From: CAVSPO01 sp963730005
Lineage (GTDB): Bacteria > Actinomycetota > Actinomycetes > Propionibacteriales > Propionibacteriaceae
Assembly (NCBI GenBank): GCA_963730005.1
Contig: CAVSPO010000007.1
Coordinates: forward strand, 1 to 34,473
DNA: 34,473 nucleotides
Direction: 5' to 3'
The number at the start of each line of letters is the position of its first letter. The stretch's first letter is position 1. The notes beneath the pieces are model-generated. The model saw nothing but the letters and a program-made list of their open reading frames with translations. It was not told the origin of the DNA and did not search any database. The position numbers and the translations under genes are program-made. Of the stretch, positions 16,652 through 23,792 are shown in pieces.

Positions 16652-17226
16652 TCGTCGATCTCCTTGGGGTCTTTCACGGGGTCGGTGCCGCCACGGGACA
16701 GCCAGTTGTCCAGGGCGAGGGGGGAGCGTGGGCGAATGATGAGCCACACTCCGCAGGCCATCAGGCCGACGTCGCGCAGGATGTCCTGCAGGTATTTGGG
16801 CTCTTCGCCAGGCGCGAGCAGGCCGCCCTCGCTGAAACATCCGCAGTCGATGCGCAGGCCCCGTGCCCAGGCCCAGCTGATACCGCCGATGAACAGCAGC
16901 ATCGCCAGGGCCCCCAGTGCAGCCATCGAACGGGTGAAAAGCCCAACGACCAACAGTGCCCCGACGAGGATCTCCACCATGGGTTGTGCATAGCCGACCA
17001 ACTGCACAAAGCCGTCGCTCAGCGGCAACTGGTAGTTCTGCACCGAAGCGACGTTCGCCTCCGGGTTGCCCACCTTGATGGCCCCCGCCCAGATCAGCGC
17101 CCCGCCGAGGATCAGGCGTGCAGCCAACCCCACCCAATCCTGCCAGCCATGCGGGTGGGAGTCGGGTCGGGACGCCCTGTCGTCGAGCCCGTGCCGAGGG
17201 CCGGCCTCCATCAACTGTCCAGTCAC
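16648..17226 (-). CDS. MauE/DoxX-like redox-associated membrane protein
   Basis: A membrane protein of about 192 aa with four predicted transmembrane helices, fitting the MauE/DoxX superfamily (PF07291-like). The first helix block is ARLILGGALIWAGAIKVGNP. The loop after the third helix carries RIDCGCFSEGG, the paired-cysteine CGCF motif typical of MauE (Cys128, Cys130). MauE is needed for disulfide formation in methylamine dehydrogenase, and relatives occur beside thioredoxin-fold proteins; the latter holds here, with two DsbA-like genes following and a 4-nt overlap. I infer that it passes electrons between the DsbA-like pair and the quinone pool or cytoplasm. GTG 17226 is chosen because TATGCT ends 6 nt before it; a longer frame to 17328 would run into the folC promoter. 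Confidence 0.82.
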   Translation of the reverse strand: MTGQLMEAGPRHGLDDRASRPDSHPHGWQDWVGLAARLILGGALIWAGAIKVGNPEANVASVQNYQLPLSDGFVQLVGYAQPMVEILVGALLVVGLFTRSMAALGALAMLLFIGGISWAWARGLRIDCGCFSEGGLLAPGEEPKYLQDILRDVGLMACGVWLIIRPRSPLALDNWLSRGGTDPVKDPKEIDE

Positions 17227-17232
17227 CCAGTC

Positions 17233-17238
17233 AGCATA
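17233..17238 (-). promoter_or_regulatory. -10 element, leaderless start of MauE-like gene
   Basis: On the minus strand TATGCT ends 6 nt before GTG 17226. A dyad CTTGC-GGGTC-GCAAG (17240-17254) lies just upstream, in the spacer to the -35 position, where a repressor could act. Confidence 0.5.
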
Positions 17239-17310
17239 ACTTGCGGGTCGCAAGGGCCCATGATCGGCTCCCACCGAAGCGACGCCGTCGAGGGTGTCGG
17301 CGCAGCCGAC

Positions 17311-17316
17311 TACGCT
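17311..17316 (+). promoter_or_regulatory. -10 element of folC
   Basis: TACGCT ends 10 nt before the folC ATG at 17327. This would give a near-leaderless transcript. The promoter faces away from that of the MauE-like gene across about 100 bp. Confidence 0.4.
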
Positions 17317-17326
17317 GGAACTCATC

Positions 17327-18733
17327 ATGGCGAACGAACACCTGGCGCACGAAGACCTGGCACACGAAGACCTGGCACACGAGAACCCGGCGGAAGTCAG
17401 ATCCCCCCGCCATCAGCAGATCGTGACCGAACTGGTCAACCGCTGGCCCGAGAGCCGGCCCGTTCCCTCCCTGGGTCGCATCGAAGCGCTCTGCACGTTG
17501 CTGGCCGATCCGCAGGATGCCAGCACCGTGATCCAGATCACCGGAACCAACGGCAAGGGCAGCACGGCGATCATCATCGACGCGCTGCTGCGCGCCTTGG
17601 GGCTGCGAACCGGCCGGTTCGCCAGCCCTCACCTGTCTGACGTCACCGAGCGCATCTGCCTCGACGGCGCGCCGGTCTCCCCGGAGCTGTTCGACGACCA
17701 GTGGGAACAGATCAAGCCTCTGGTCCAGCTGGTCGACGCCGAGCAACTCGACGGGGTTGCCATGACCTTCTTCGAGGTGATCACCGGCTTGGCTTACGCG
17801 ACTTTCGCGGACGCCCCGGTTGACGTCGCGGTGATGGAGGTGGGAATGGGCGGTCTGTGGGATGCCACCAGTGTGGCCAAGCCGAAGGTCAGTGTGGTCG
17901 CACCCATCGCGCTCGACCACACCCACATTCTGGGCAGCACCATCTCCCAGATCGCCCGCGAGAAGGCCGGCATCATCAAGCCGGGTTCGGTGGCCGTGCT
18001 GGCCGATCAGGATCCTGCGGCGCAGCGGGTGCTGGTGGAACGCTGTCTCGCCATGGGCGTGCCGATGCTCGCCGAGGGCAAGGACTTCGGCCTCATCGAT
18101 CGGCGATTGGCCGTCGGGGGCCAGGTGATCCGACTGAACACGATGGCCGGTCCGGTGGGCGACCTCTTCCTGCCTCTGCACGGGGACTACATGGCCCGCA
18201 ACGCTGCCTTGGCCGTAGCCGCGGTGGAAGCCCTGATCGGGCGTCCGATCGACCCGGAGCTCATCCAGGACGGATTCGACAACGTGGTTGCGCCGGGGCG
18301 CCTGGAGGTTGTGCACCGTGACCCGACCGTGCTGGTCGACACCTGCCACAACCCGCACGGCGCAGCTGCGACGATGGCCGCCGTCGCCGAGAGCTTCGGC
18401 TTCAATCCGTTGATCGGCGTCGTTGCCATGATGGGCGACAAGGATGTTGAGCAGGTTCTGGAGATCTTCGAGACAGGCATGAACACGCTGGTGGCGACGC
18501 GGGCCTCTTCCACGGATCGCGGGCTGCCGGTGGACGAGCTGGCCGATCTGGCAGAGGACGTTTTCGGACCCGAACGGGTGGAGCGGGCGGACACCGTAGC
18601 GCAGGCGCTCAGGATTGCTGTTGGCCTGGCTGAGCAAGCGGGCAAGGAGGCAGGTGTGCTGGTCGCAGGTTCGGTGTATTCGGCCGGTGAGGCCAGAGAC
18701 CTGTTGCTTGCCTGGGATTTCGAGGGTGAGTAG
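17327..18733 (+). CDS. folC: Folylpolyglutamate/dihydrofolate synthase
   Basis: FolC joins glutamate to dihydropteroate or to tetrahydrofolate, making and retaining folates. The 468-aa product has the Mur-ligase-type ATP loop ITGTNGKGST, then FASPHLSDVTERI, the VMEVGMGG block, and the LDHTHILG motif. Before the enzyme domain there is a low-complexity opening MANEHLAHEDLAHEDLAHENPAE, built from three 15-bp repeats and absent from usual FolC proteins. In actinobacteria folC commonly follows valS; here they are near each other but on opposite strands, separated by the redox module. The ATG at 17327 is favoured by the -10 motif; 17294 is an upstream in-frame codon. Confidence 0.95.
   Translation: MANEHLAHEDLAHEDLAHENPAEVRSPRHQQIVTELVNRWPESRPVPSLGRIEALCTLLADPQDASTVIQITGTNGKGSTAIIIDALLRALGLRTGRFASPHLSDVTERICLDGAPVSPELFDDQWEQIKPLVQLVDAEQLDGVAMTFFEVITGLAYATFADAPVDVAVMEVGMGGLWDATSVAKPKVSVVAPIALDHTHILGSTISQIAREKAGIIKPGSVAVLADQDPAAQRVLVERCLAMGVPMLAEGKDFGLIDRRLAVGGQVIRLNTMAGPVGDLFLPLHGDYMARNAALAVAAVEALIGRPIDPELIQDGFDNVVAPGRLEVVHRDPTVLVDTCHNPHGAAATMAAVAESFGFNPLIGVVAMMGDKDVEQVLEIFETGMNTLVATRASSTDRGLPVDELADLAEDVFGPERVERADTVAQALRIAVGLAEQAGKEAGVLVAGSVYSAGEARDLLLAWDFEGE
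17336..17380 (+). repeat. Three 15-bp in-frame repeats at folC N-terminus
   Basis: GAACACCTGGCGCAC, then two identical copies of GAAGACCTGGCACAC, encode EHLAH-EDLAH-EDLAH. A fourth degenerate start (GAGAACCCGG) follows. The identity of two copies suggests recent slippage. Confidence 0.85.
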
Positions 18734-19763
18734 CGACGCGGGCCCGGCGGGCTCCGGCCCCGCGTTGCCCCCCTCTGGGCTACCAGCCCCACCAGCGCCG
18801 TGGGTGTTGGGACCCCAGCCGGAACCCACCTTGCCGGTGGTGGAGACGAGCTACCCCATGTTCTGGCGGACGCCTGCGTGGCGTGGCTGGAAACCCGTGG
18901 TTGCGGTCGGCCTGGGAGTGCTGGGGGCCTTGCTGTTGATGGTGCTGTTTCCACTGGCCGGCATCGCCATCGACGTGGCCAACGGCCGAGCCACCGTCGA
19001 GGAGATCATGGCGGCTGCCCAGCGCGGCACCTTGGTCACCACCCCCGGCCTGTTCCTCGCCAACAACCTCGGCATCGCGCTGAGCTTGCCGCTCGCGTTC
19101 CTGGTGGCCCGGGTCTTCCGGCAGCCAGGCGGCTTCCTGTCCAGCGTTGCCGGCCGATTCCGCTGGAGGTGGTTCGGGCTCTGCATCGCGGCGCTGTTCC
19201 CGGTCTGGCTGGTGTCGGTCGGGATCGAGTCCTGGCTGGCGTGGCGTGCCGGGGAGTTGACGTTCGCCGTCAACCCGGACACTTGGCTGTTGGCGTTTGG
19301 CATCCTTGCGACGACTCCCTTGCAGTGCGCCGGCGAGGAGTATCTGGATCGTGGCATCATCAACAGGGGTGTGGCCAGCTTCTTCACCTCCGTGCGCGTC
19401 GGCCCGGTGGTGGGGGCACTGGCCTCGGCGGCGGTTTTCATGTTCGCGCACAACGCTGCTGACTGGTGGCTCAACTCCTTCTACTTCAGCTTCGGTCTGA
19501 TTGCCTGCTGGCTCACCTGGCGCACTGGTGGCCTGGAGGCCGCGGTCGCGATGCATCTGGTGAACAACATGACCGCGGAGGCGTCAATGCCTTTCACGGA
19601 CATCTCGGGGTTGTTCGATCGCGGAGCGGGTTCTGGTAGCCCGTCCATGTTCCTGACAGCCGTGGTCGTGCCGTTGATCGGCGCCGGCCTGGTGGAGGCA
19701 CTGGTCCGCCGGCGTCGGGTGCGATCGACAGCCGCACCAGCAGGGTGGCCCGCGGTCACCTGA
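18726..19763 (+). CDS. CPBP family intramembrane metalloprotease
   Basis: Predicted membrane protease of the CPBP/Rce1 family (PF02517), 345 aa. About 45 Pro/Gly-rich residues precede some eight hydrophobic helices. The three family motifs are present: GEEYLDRG with Glu204, Glu205 and Arg209 (EExxxR), FMFAHN with His242, and HLVNN with His277 and Asn281. Together these form the metal-type active site. Bacterial members act in bacteriocin immunity, peptide maturation or unknown roles, so the substrate is open. GTG 18726 overlaps the folC stop by 8 nt and has no clear ribosome binding site; ATG 18858 would skip the Pro-rich part. The overlap suggests co-transcription with folC. Confidence 0.85.
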   Translation: MSSDAGPAGSGPALPPSGLPAPPAPWVLGPQPEPTLPVVETSYPMFWRTPAWRGWKPVVAVGLGVLGALLLMVLFPLAGIAIDVANGRATVEEIMAAAQRGTLVTTPGLFLANNLGIALSLPLAFLVARVFRQPGGFLSSVAGRFRWRWFGLCIAALFPVWLVSVGIESWLAWRAGELTFAVNPDTWLLAFGILATTPLQCAGEEYLDRGIINRGVASFFTSVRVGPVVGALASAAVFMFAHNAADWWLNSFYFSFGLIACWLTWRTGGLEAAVAMHLVNNMTAEASMPFTDISGLFDRGAGSGSPSMFLTAVVVPLIGAGLVEALVRRRRVRSTAAPAGWPAVT

Positions 19764-19774
19764 CCCGAGGGTCA
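19761..19774 (+). terminator. Dyad at the stop of the CPBP gene
   Basis: TGACCC-GA-GGGTCA is a perfect 6-bp dyad overlapping the stop codon, within a larger direct repeat of GGTCACCTG (about 19755 and 19770). The loop is too short for an ideal terminator hairpin; a protein site is the other option. Confidence 0.3.
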
Positions 19775-19894
19775 CCTGTCGGGTGGGGGCCACGAAAACC
19801 CAGCGACTTTGCCCGACCACGCGCCATCATGGGGGTAGCGCCGATCAGGCGTATCTCGCCCGCGCGACAGCGCGGCGTCGACGGGAGGACAATC

Positions 19895-20674
19895 ATGGGT
19901 CTGCCAGTGTTTCCGCTTCTCGAAGGCAAGGTGGCCATCGTCACCGGTGCTGCCATGGGCATGGGTGAGGCAACCGCCAAGCTCTTCGCGGCCGCGGGCG
20001 CCAAGGTCGTGGTTGCCGATTTCGCTGATGAGCTGGGTGCCAAGGTGGCGGAAGACATCAAGGCCGACGGCGGCGAGGCAGCCTTCGTACACGTCGACGT
20101 CTCCAACGGCGCTCAGGTGCAGGCGATGGTGAAGTTCGCCGTCGACACCTACGGCAAGCTCGACGTTGCGGTGAACAACGCAGCGCGCAAGCCCGATCAG
20201 GGCCCGGTCCATGAGTTCGACGAGGACTACTGGGACGTGCTGATGAGCGTCGATCTCAAGGGTGTCGCGCTGTGTCTGAAGTACGAGCTGCGCCAGCTGC
20301 GTGCCCAGGGCAACGGTGGCTCGATCATCAACATCTCGTCGGTGTCCGGCTTCCGCCCGCAACCCGACAACCCCGCGTACGTCTCGGCCAAGCACGGGGT
20401 CGTGGGCCTTACCAAGGCTGCCGCGCTCGAGAACGGCGAGATCGGCATCCGCATCAACGCGGTTGCTCCGGGTGCGATCGACACACCGATGCTGCGTGAC
20501 GCGATCGAGCGCTTCGGGTTCGACCCCGACGCCTACGCCAAGCAACTCTCGACGTTGGGACGGTTCGGGCAGGCGACCGAAATCGCGCAGGGCTCGCTGT
20601 GGCTCGCGTCCGATTACGCTTCCTACGTCACGGGCGCCACCTTGGCGATCGACGGCGGCTACATCAACCGCTGA
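19895..20674 (+). CDS. SDR family NAD(P)-dependent oxidoreductase
   Basis: A classical short-chain dehydrogenase/reductase of 259 aa. The cofactor loop is TGAAMGMG (residues 17-24), the NNAA motif is present (VNNAARKP), and the catalytic Ser149, Tyr162 and Lys166 are in place (YVSAK). An Asp at the end of the second strand (VVADFAD) favours NAD over NADP. The end, GATLAIDGGYINR, is usual for glucose-dehydrogenase or hydroxysteroid-type SDRs, but the substrate cannot be told. The ATG at 19895 follows GGGAGGA at good spacing. The gene is flanked by a dyad upstream and a strong hairpin downstream, so it forms a single-gene unit. Confidence 0.9.
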   Translation: MGLPVFPLLEGKVAIVTGAAMGMGEATAKLFAAAGAKVVVADFADELGAKVAEDIKADGGEAAFVHVDVSNGAQVQAMVKFAVDTYGKLDVAVNNAARKPDQGPVHEFDEDYWDVLMSVDLKGVALCLKYELRQLRAQGNGGSIINISSVSGFRPQPDNPAYVSAKHGVVGLTKAAALENGEIGIRINAVAPGAIDTPMLRDAIERFGFDPDAYAKQLSTLGRFGQATEIAQGSLWLASDYASYVTGATLAIDGGYINR

Positions 20675-20705
20675 CCCAGCACCGCTGACCCAAATGCTCG
20701 CCGTT

Positions 20706-20736
20706 GCGGCCCACATCCTGCCCGGATGTGGGCCGC
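20706..20736 (+). terminator. Terminator after the SDR gene
   Basis: GCGGCCCACATCC (20706-20718) and GGATGTGGGCCGC (20724-20736) make a perfect 13-bp stem with loop TGCCC, about 30 nt past the stop. No T-run follows. Confidence 0.75.
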
Positions 20737-20786
20737 TGACGTCGGTGGGCAGGAAAATCCGGTTCGGTGCCCTTGCGTCGTCCGAT

Positions 20787-20792
20787 TAGCAT
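20787..20792 (+). promoter_or_regulatory. -10 element of the radical SAM gene
   Basis: TAGCAT ends 9 nt before the ATG at 20802, with no Shine-Dalgarno, so the transcript would begin at or within a few bases of the start codon. Confidence 0.5.
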
Positions 20793-20801
20793 GAAGTCGC
20801 C

Positions 20802-22802
20802 ATGACGACACCTCTTGCGCCTGCGGGCCTGACCGCCGACCACTCAGCTCCCCAGTCCCAGTACCCCGTTCTGGAACCGTTGCTGGCCAGCGTCACCAAA
20901 CCCATCCAGTACGTGGGCGGTGAGCACAACGCGGTCGCCAAGCCCTGGCAGGACGCCAGCGTGCACTGGGTGCTTTGCTATCCGGACGTTTACGAAGTTG
21001 GCCAGCCCAATCAGGGGCTGGCGATTCTCTACGAGGTGCTCAACGAGCAGGACTGGGTGCTTGCCGAGCGCAGTTACTGCGTCTGGCCCGATCTCGAGGC
21101 CTTGATGCGCGCCCATCAGCTGACGGCGTTCACGCTGGAGAACCACCTGCCGGTGAGTGCTTTCGACGTGGTCGGCGTTTCGCTCTCGACCGAACTGGGC
21201 TACACCAACCTGCTGGGGTTCCTCGACCTGGCGGGGCTGCCGATCCACAGCGCCGACCGGGGCCTCAATGACCCGATCGTGGTGGTTGGTGGGCACTGTG
21301 CCTTCAATCCCGAGCCGGTGGCCGACTTCATCGATGTGGCCGTCCTGGGTGACGGTGAGGAGGCGGCACTGCAGCTCAGTGCCATCGTGCGGGACTGGAA
21401 GGCTGCAGGACGACCGGACGGTCGCGACGGGCTGCTGCTGCGACTGGCGTCGACGGGCGTGTTCTACGTACCCCGTTTCTACGACGTCGGTTACGCCCCC
21501 GACGGCGCCATCGCGCACGTGACCCCCAACCGGGCGGGGGTGCCGGCCACGGTGCGCCGGCACGTGCTCACCGGACTTGACGATTGGCCCTATCCCAAGG
21601 CCCCGGTGGTGCCGATCGCAGAGACCGTGCATGAGCGCTACTCCGTCGAGATCTTCCGCGGCTGCACCCGAGGCTGCCGTTTCTGCCAGGCCGGCATGAT
21701 CACCAGGCCCGTGCGCGAACGCAGTATCGACACCATCGGAGCGATGGTGGCCCAGGGCCTGGAGTGCACTGGCTACGACGAAGTGGGCCTGCTCAGCCTG
21801 TCCAGCGCCGACCATTCGGAGATCGGCGAGGTCGCCAAGCAACTGGCCGATCGCTACGAGCACTCCCAAGTGGGGCTCTCGCTGCCCAGCACCCGCGTCG
21901 ACGCGTTCAACATCGACCTGGCCAACGAACTCGCGCGCAACGGCCGCCGCTCCGGGCTGACCTTCGCCCCGGAGGGCGGCTCCGAGCGGATGAGGGCAGT
22001 CATCAACAAGAATGTGTCGGAGGACGATCTCATCCGCACTGTCAGCACCGCCTTCGGGCAGGGCTGGCGCAATGTGAAGCTGTATTTCATGTGCGGTCTG
22101 CCCACCGAAACCGACGACGACGTGCTGGCCATCGCGGGGCTGGCGCACCGGGTGATCGAGGCCGGGCGCCGCGCCGCCGGCCATCGGGACGTGAGCGCCA
22201 CGATCAGTGTCGGTGGCTTCGTACCCAAGGCGCACACACCGTTCCAGTGGGTCGCCCAGGCCCCGGTCGAGGTCATCGACACACGGCTGAGAATGCTGCG
22301 CGACGCCGTGCGCGCTGATCGTGCGTGTGGCAGGGCCATCAGCGTGCGGTACCACGACGGGCGCCCGGGCGTCGTGGAGGGTCTGTTGGCGCGCGGTGAT
22401 CGGCGGGTGGGCCGAGTGATCGAGGCGGTCTGGCGAGCCGGGGGACATTTCGACGGTTGGAGTGAGTACTTCGACTACGCCCGTTGGATGCGCTGCACTG
22501 AAGAGGCGTTGGCGGGCACGGGTGTGGACCTCGACTGGTACACCCATCGGGATCGGCCGAAGACCGAGGTGTTGCCTTGGGACCACCTGGATGCCGGGCT
22601 TGACCGCAACTGGTTGTGGGCCGACTACCAGGAGGCCGGGGCAGCCGCCGGGACCGAGGATTGCCGTTGGCACGGCTGCCACGACTGCGGTGTCTGCCCG
22701 GGCTTGGGCGTTGACATCGAGGTCGGCCCGACGGGCCGCAGCATGTCACCGCTGACGATCTCCACGCCCGGTCTGGCGATTGAAACGGTGGTTCAGAAGT
22801 GA
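20802..22802 (+). CDS. TIGR03960 family B12-binding radical SAM protein
   Basis: A radical SAM protein of 666 aa in the family found beside a DUF2344 protein and RNase E/G. An N-terminal B12-binding-like part (VHWVLCYPDVYEVGQPNQGL, later VGGHCAFNPEPV) leads to the radical SAM core. The 4Fe-4S motif is CTRGCRFC (Cys288, Cys292, Cys295), followed by the glycine motif LTFAPEGGSERMR. Near the C-terminus a four-cysteine cluster (CRWHGCHDCGVC) could bind a second metal centre. The reaction is not established; the tight link to the next gene and to rne, rplU and rpmA suggests RNA or ribosomal-protein modification, which is inference. Its stop overlaps the next start (GTGA). Confidence 0.92.
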   Translation: MTTPLAPAGLTADHSAPQSQYPVLEPLLASVTKPIQYVGGEHNAVAKPWQDASVHWVLCYPDVYEVGQPNQGLAILYEVLNEQDWVLAERSYCVWPDLEALMRAHQLTAFTLENHLPVSAFDVVGVSLSTELGYTNLLGFLDLAGLPIHSADRGLNDPIVVVGGHCAFNPEPVADFIDVAVLGDGEEAALQLSAIVRDWKAAGRPDGRDGLLLRLASTGVFYVPRFYDVGYAPDGAIAHVTPNRAGVPATVRRHVLTGLDDWPYPKAPVVPIAETVHERYSVEIFRGCTRGCRFCQAGMITRPVRERSIDTIGAMVAQGLECTGYDEVGLLSLSSADHSEIGEVAKQLADRYEHSQVGLSLPSTRVDAFNIDLANELARNGRRSGLTFAPEGGSERMRAVINKNVSEDDLIRTVSTAFGQGWRNVKLYFMCGLPTETDDDVLAIAGLAHRVIEAGRRAAGHRDVSATISVGGFVPKAHTPFQWVAQAPVEVIDTRLRMLRDAVRADRACGRAISVRYHDGRPGVVEGLLARGDRRVGRVIEAVWRAGGHFDGWSEYFDYARWMRCTEEALAGTGVDLDWYTHRDRPKTEVLPWDHLDAGLDRNWLWADYQEAGAAAGTEDCRWHGCHDCGVCPGLGVDIEVGPTGRSMSPLTISTPGLAIETVVQK

Positions 22803-23512
22803 GGAAGCAGCCCGAACAGCAGCCGCCGGCGGTTCAGCGACTGCGGCTTGAGTACGCCAAGCTGGGGCCGGCGCGATTCGCCAGTCACCGCGACTTCGCC
22901 CGGGCCTTCGAGCGAGCCCTGCGTCGAGCGGGCGTGCCGATGGCCTACTCGTCGGGGTTTTCCCCACACCCCAAGATCAGCTACGCGGGTGCCGCACCGA
23001 CCGGGGCAGCCAGCCAGGCGGAGTACCTGGAGATCGCCCTCGTCGAACGCCGCGATCCGGAGTCGTTGCGCCGCCAGCTCGGCTCGGTGCTGCCGCCGGT
23101 GCTGCCCATCATCAGGGTCGTGGAGGCCAGCGGTGGCCCGCTGCCCGAGCGCATGCAGGCGTCGCGGTGGTTGCTCGATCTCGGCGCCGCCGATCGTGCC
23201 GAGCTGGCAACAGCGGTCGCCGAGTACCTGGCAGCCGACGCGCTGCAGGTTGAACGCAACACGAAGAAGGGCGTCCGCCGCTTCGACGTGCGCGCTGCGG
23301 TGCTGGCAATGACTGTCACTGATGGCGGCCAGGTCGAGGTGGTGATCCGCCACGGCGAGCCGTTGGTGCGTCCCGACGACGTGGCCAAGGCGCTGCGCAG
23401 CTTGCGTCCGGGCCTCGACACCGGCCGCTCTGTGCTGTCGACCAGGCTCGCGCAAGGGCCGCTGGAGCCGTCTGGCGACATCGCCGATCCGCTGGCGCCG
23501 AACACTCGATGA
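22799..23512 (+). CDS. TIGR03936 family radical SAM-associated protein (DUF2344)
   Basis: A 237-aa protein of the DUF2344 family, which in some bacteria is fused to the C-terminus of the radical SAM partner encoded just before it. The family-typical opening is visible: LRLEYAKLGPARFASHRDFARAFERALRRAGVP (residues about 15-47), then SGFSPHPKISYAGAAP. No catalytic motif is obvious. The GTG at 22799 overlaps the partner's TGA by four bases, so translation is coupled and the two probably form a complex. No good ribosome binding site is present, which fits coupling. Exact function unknown. Confidence 0.9.
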   Translation: MRKQPEQQPPAVQRLRLEYAKLGPARFASHRDFARAFERALRRAGVPMAYSSGFSPHPKISYAGAAPTGAASQAEYLEIALVERRDPESLRRQLGSVLPPVLPIIRVVEASGGPLPERMQASRWLLDLGAADRAELATAVAEYLAADALQVERNTKKGVRRFDVRAAVLAMTVTDGGQVEVVIRHGEPLVRPDDVAKALRSLRPGLDTGRSVLSTRLAQGPLEPSGDIADPLAPNTR

Positions 23513-23552
23513 GGTGCTGCTGCTGGTGAGCGTGAGGCGCTGGTGGCAGGGT

Positions 23553-23565
23553 TTGACGGCGTCAA
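23553..23565. repeat. Operator-like dyad upstream of rne
   Basis: TTGACG-G-CGTCAA is a perfect 6-bp dyad with a 1-nt centre. It sits about 40 nt after the DUF2344 stop and about 37 bp before the rne -10 motif, so it could bind a regulator or end the upstream transcript. Confidence 0.4.
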
Positions 23566-23601
23566 GCCAGTGTCGTGGTGTGGTTCGGCTCTCGGCTGTG
23601 G

Positions 23602-23607
23602 CATAAT
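23602..23607 (+). promoter_or_regulatory. -10 element of rne
   Basis: CATAAT is a strong -10 match in a GC-rich region; the -35 is weak. Transcription from about 23614 would give a leader near 180 nt with another dyad inside (23668-23682, CGACGAC-T-GTCGTCG). The 280-bp gap 23513-23792 shows no coding sequence. Confidence 0.5.
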
Positions 23608-23667
23608 TGGGCCAAGGTAGAGGCGCCGCCGGCGTCTCAGCTCGCAGGCCTTTGGGTACGCTCACCG

Positions 23668-23682
23668 CGACGACTGTCGTCG
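23668..23682 (+). repeat. Dyad in the rne leader
   Basis: CGACGAC-T-GTCGTCG is a perfect 7-bp inverted repeat with a single central base, within the predicted rne 5' leader. It could be a hairpin in the RNA, where RNase E is known to control its own mRNA in enterobacteria, or a protein site on DNA. Confidence 0.4.
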
Positions 23683-23792
23683 ACCGCGGGGCGCGCCGGA
23701 ACTTCTGTGAGAGCCATCAGCTTTGATTGCCCCGCACGGCTCCTTGGTGTGCCCGGCGATTCCAGACCCGCATCATGCGGTGAGGAGCTCAC

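Noticed and set aside
16652..17137. Long N-terminal extension of DsbA-like protein 2
   Set aside because: The open frame upstream of ATG 16651 lies antiparallel to nothing real and overlaps the MauE-like gene in another frame; its Arg/Gly/Pro-rich translation is a shadow.
20844..22682. Long 612-codon minus-strand frame opposite the radical SAM gene
   Set aside because: A codon-bias shadow of a high-GC gene; its His/Gln/Gly/Arg-rich translation shows no domain, whereas the plus strand shows clear motifs. The same holds for the long frames opposite valS, clpX, folC and proA.
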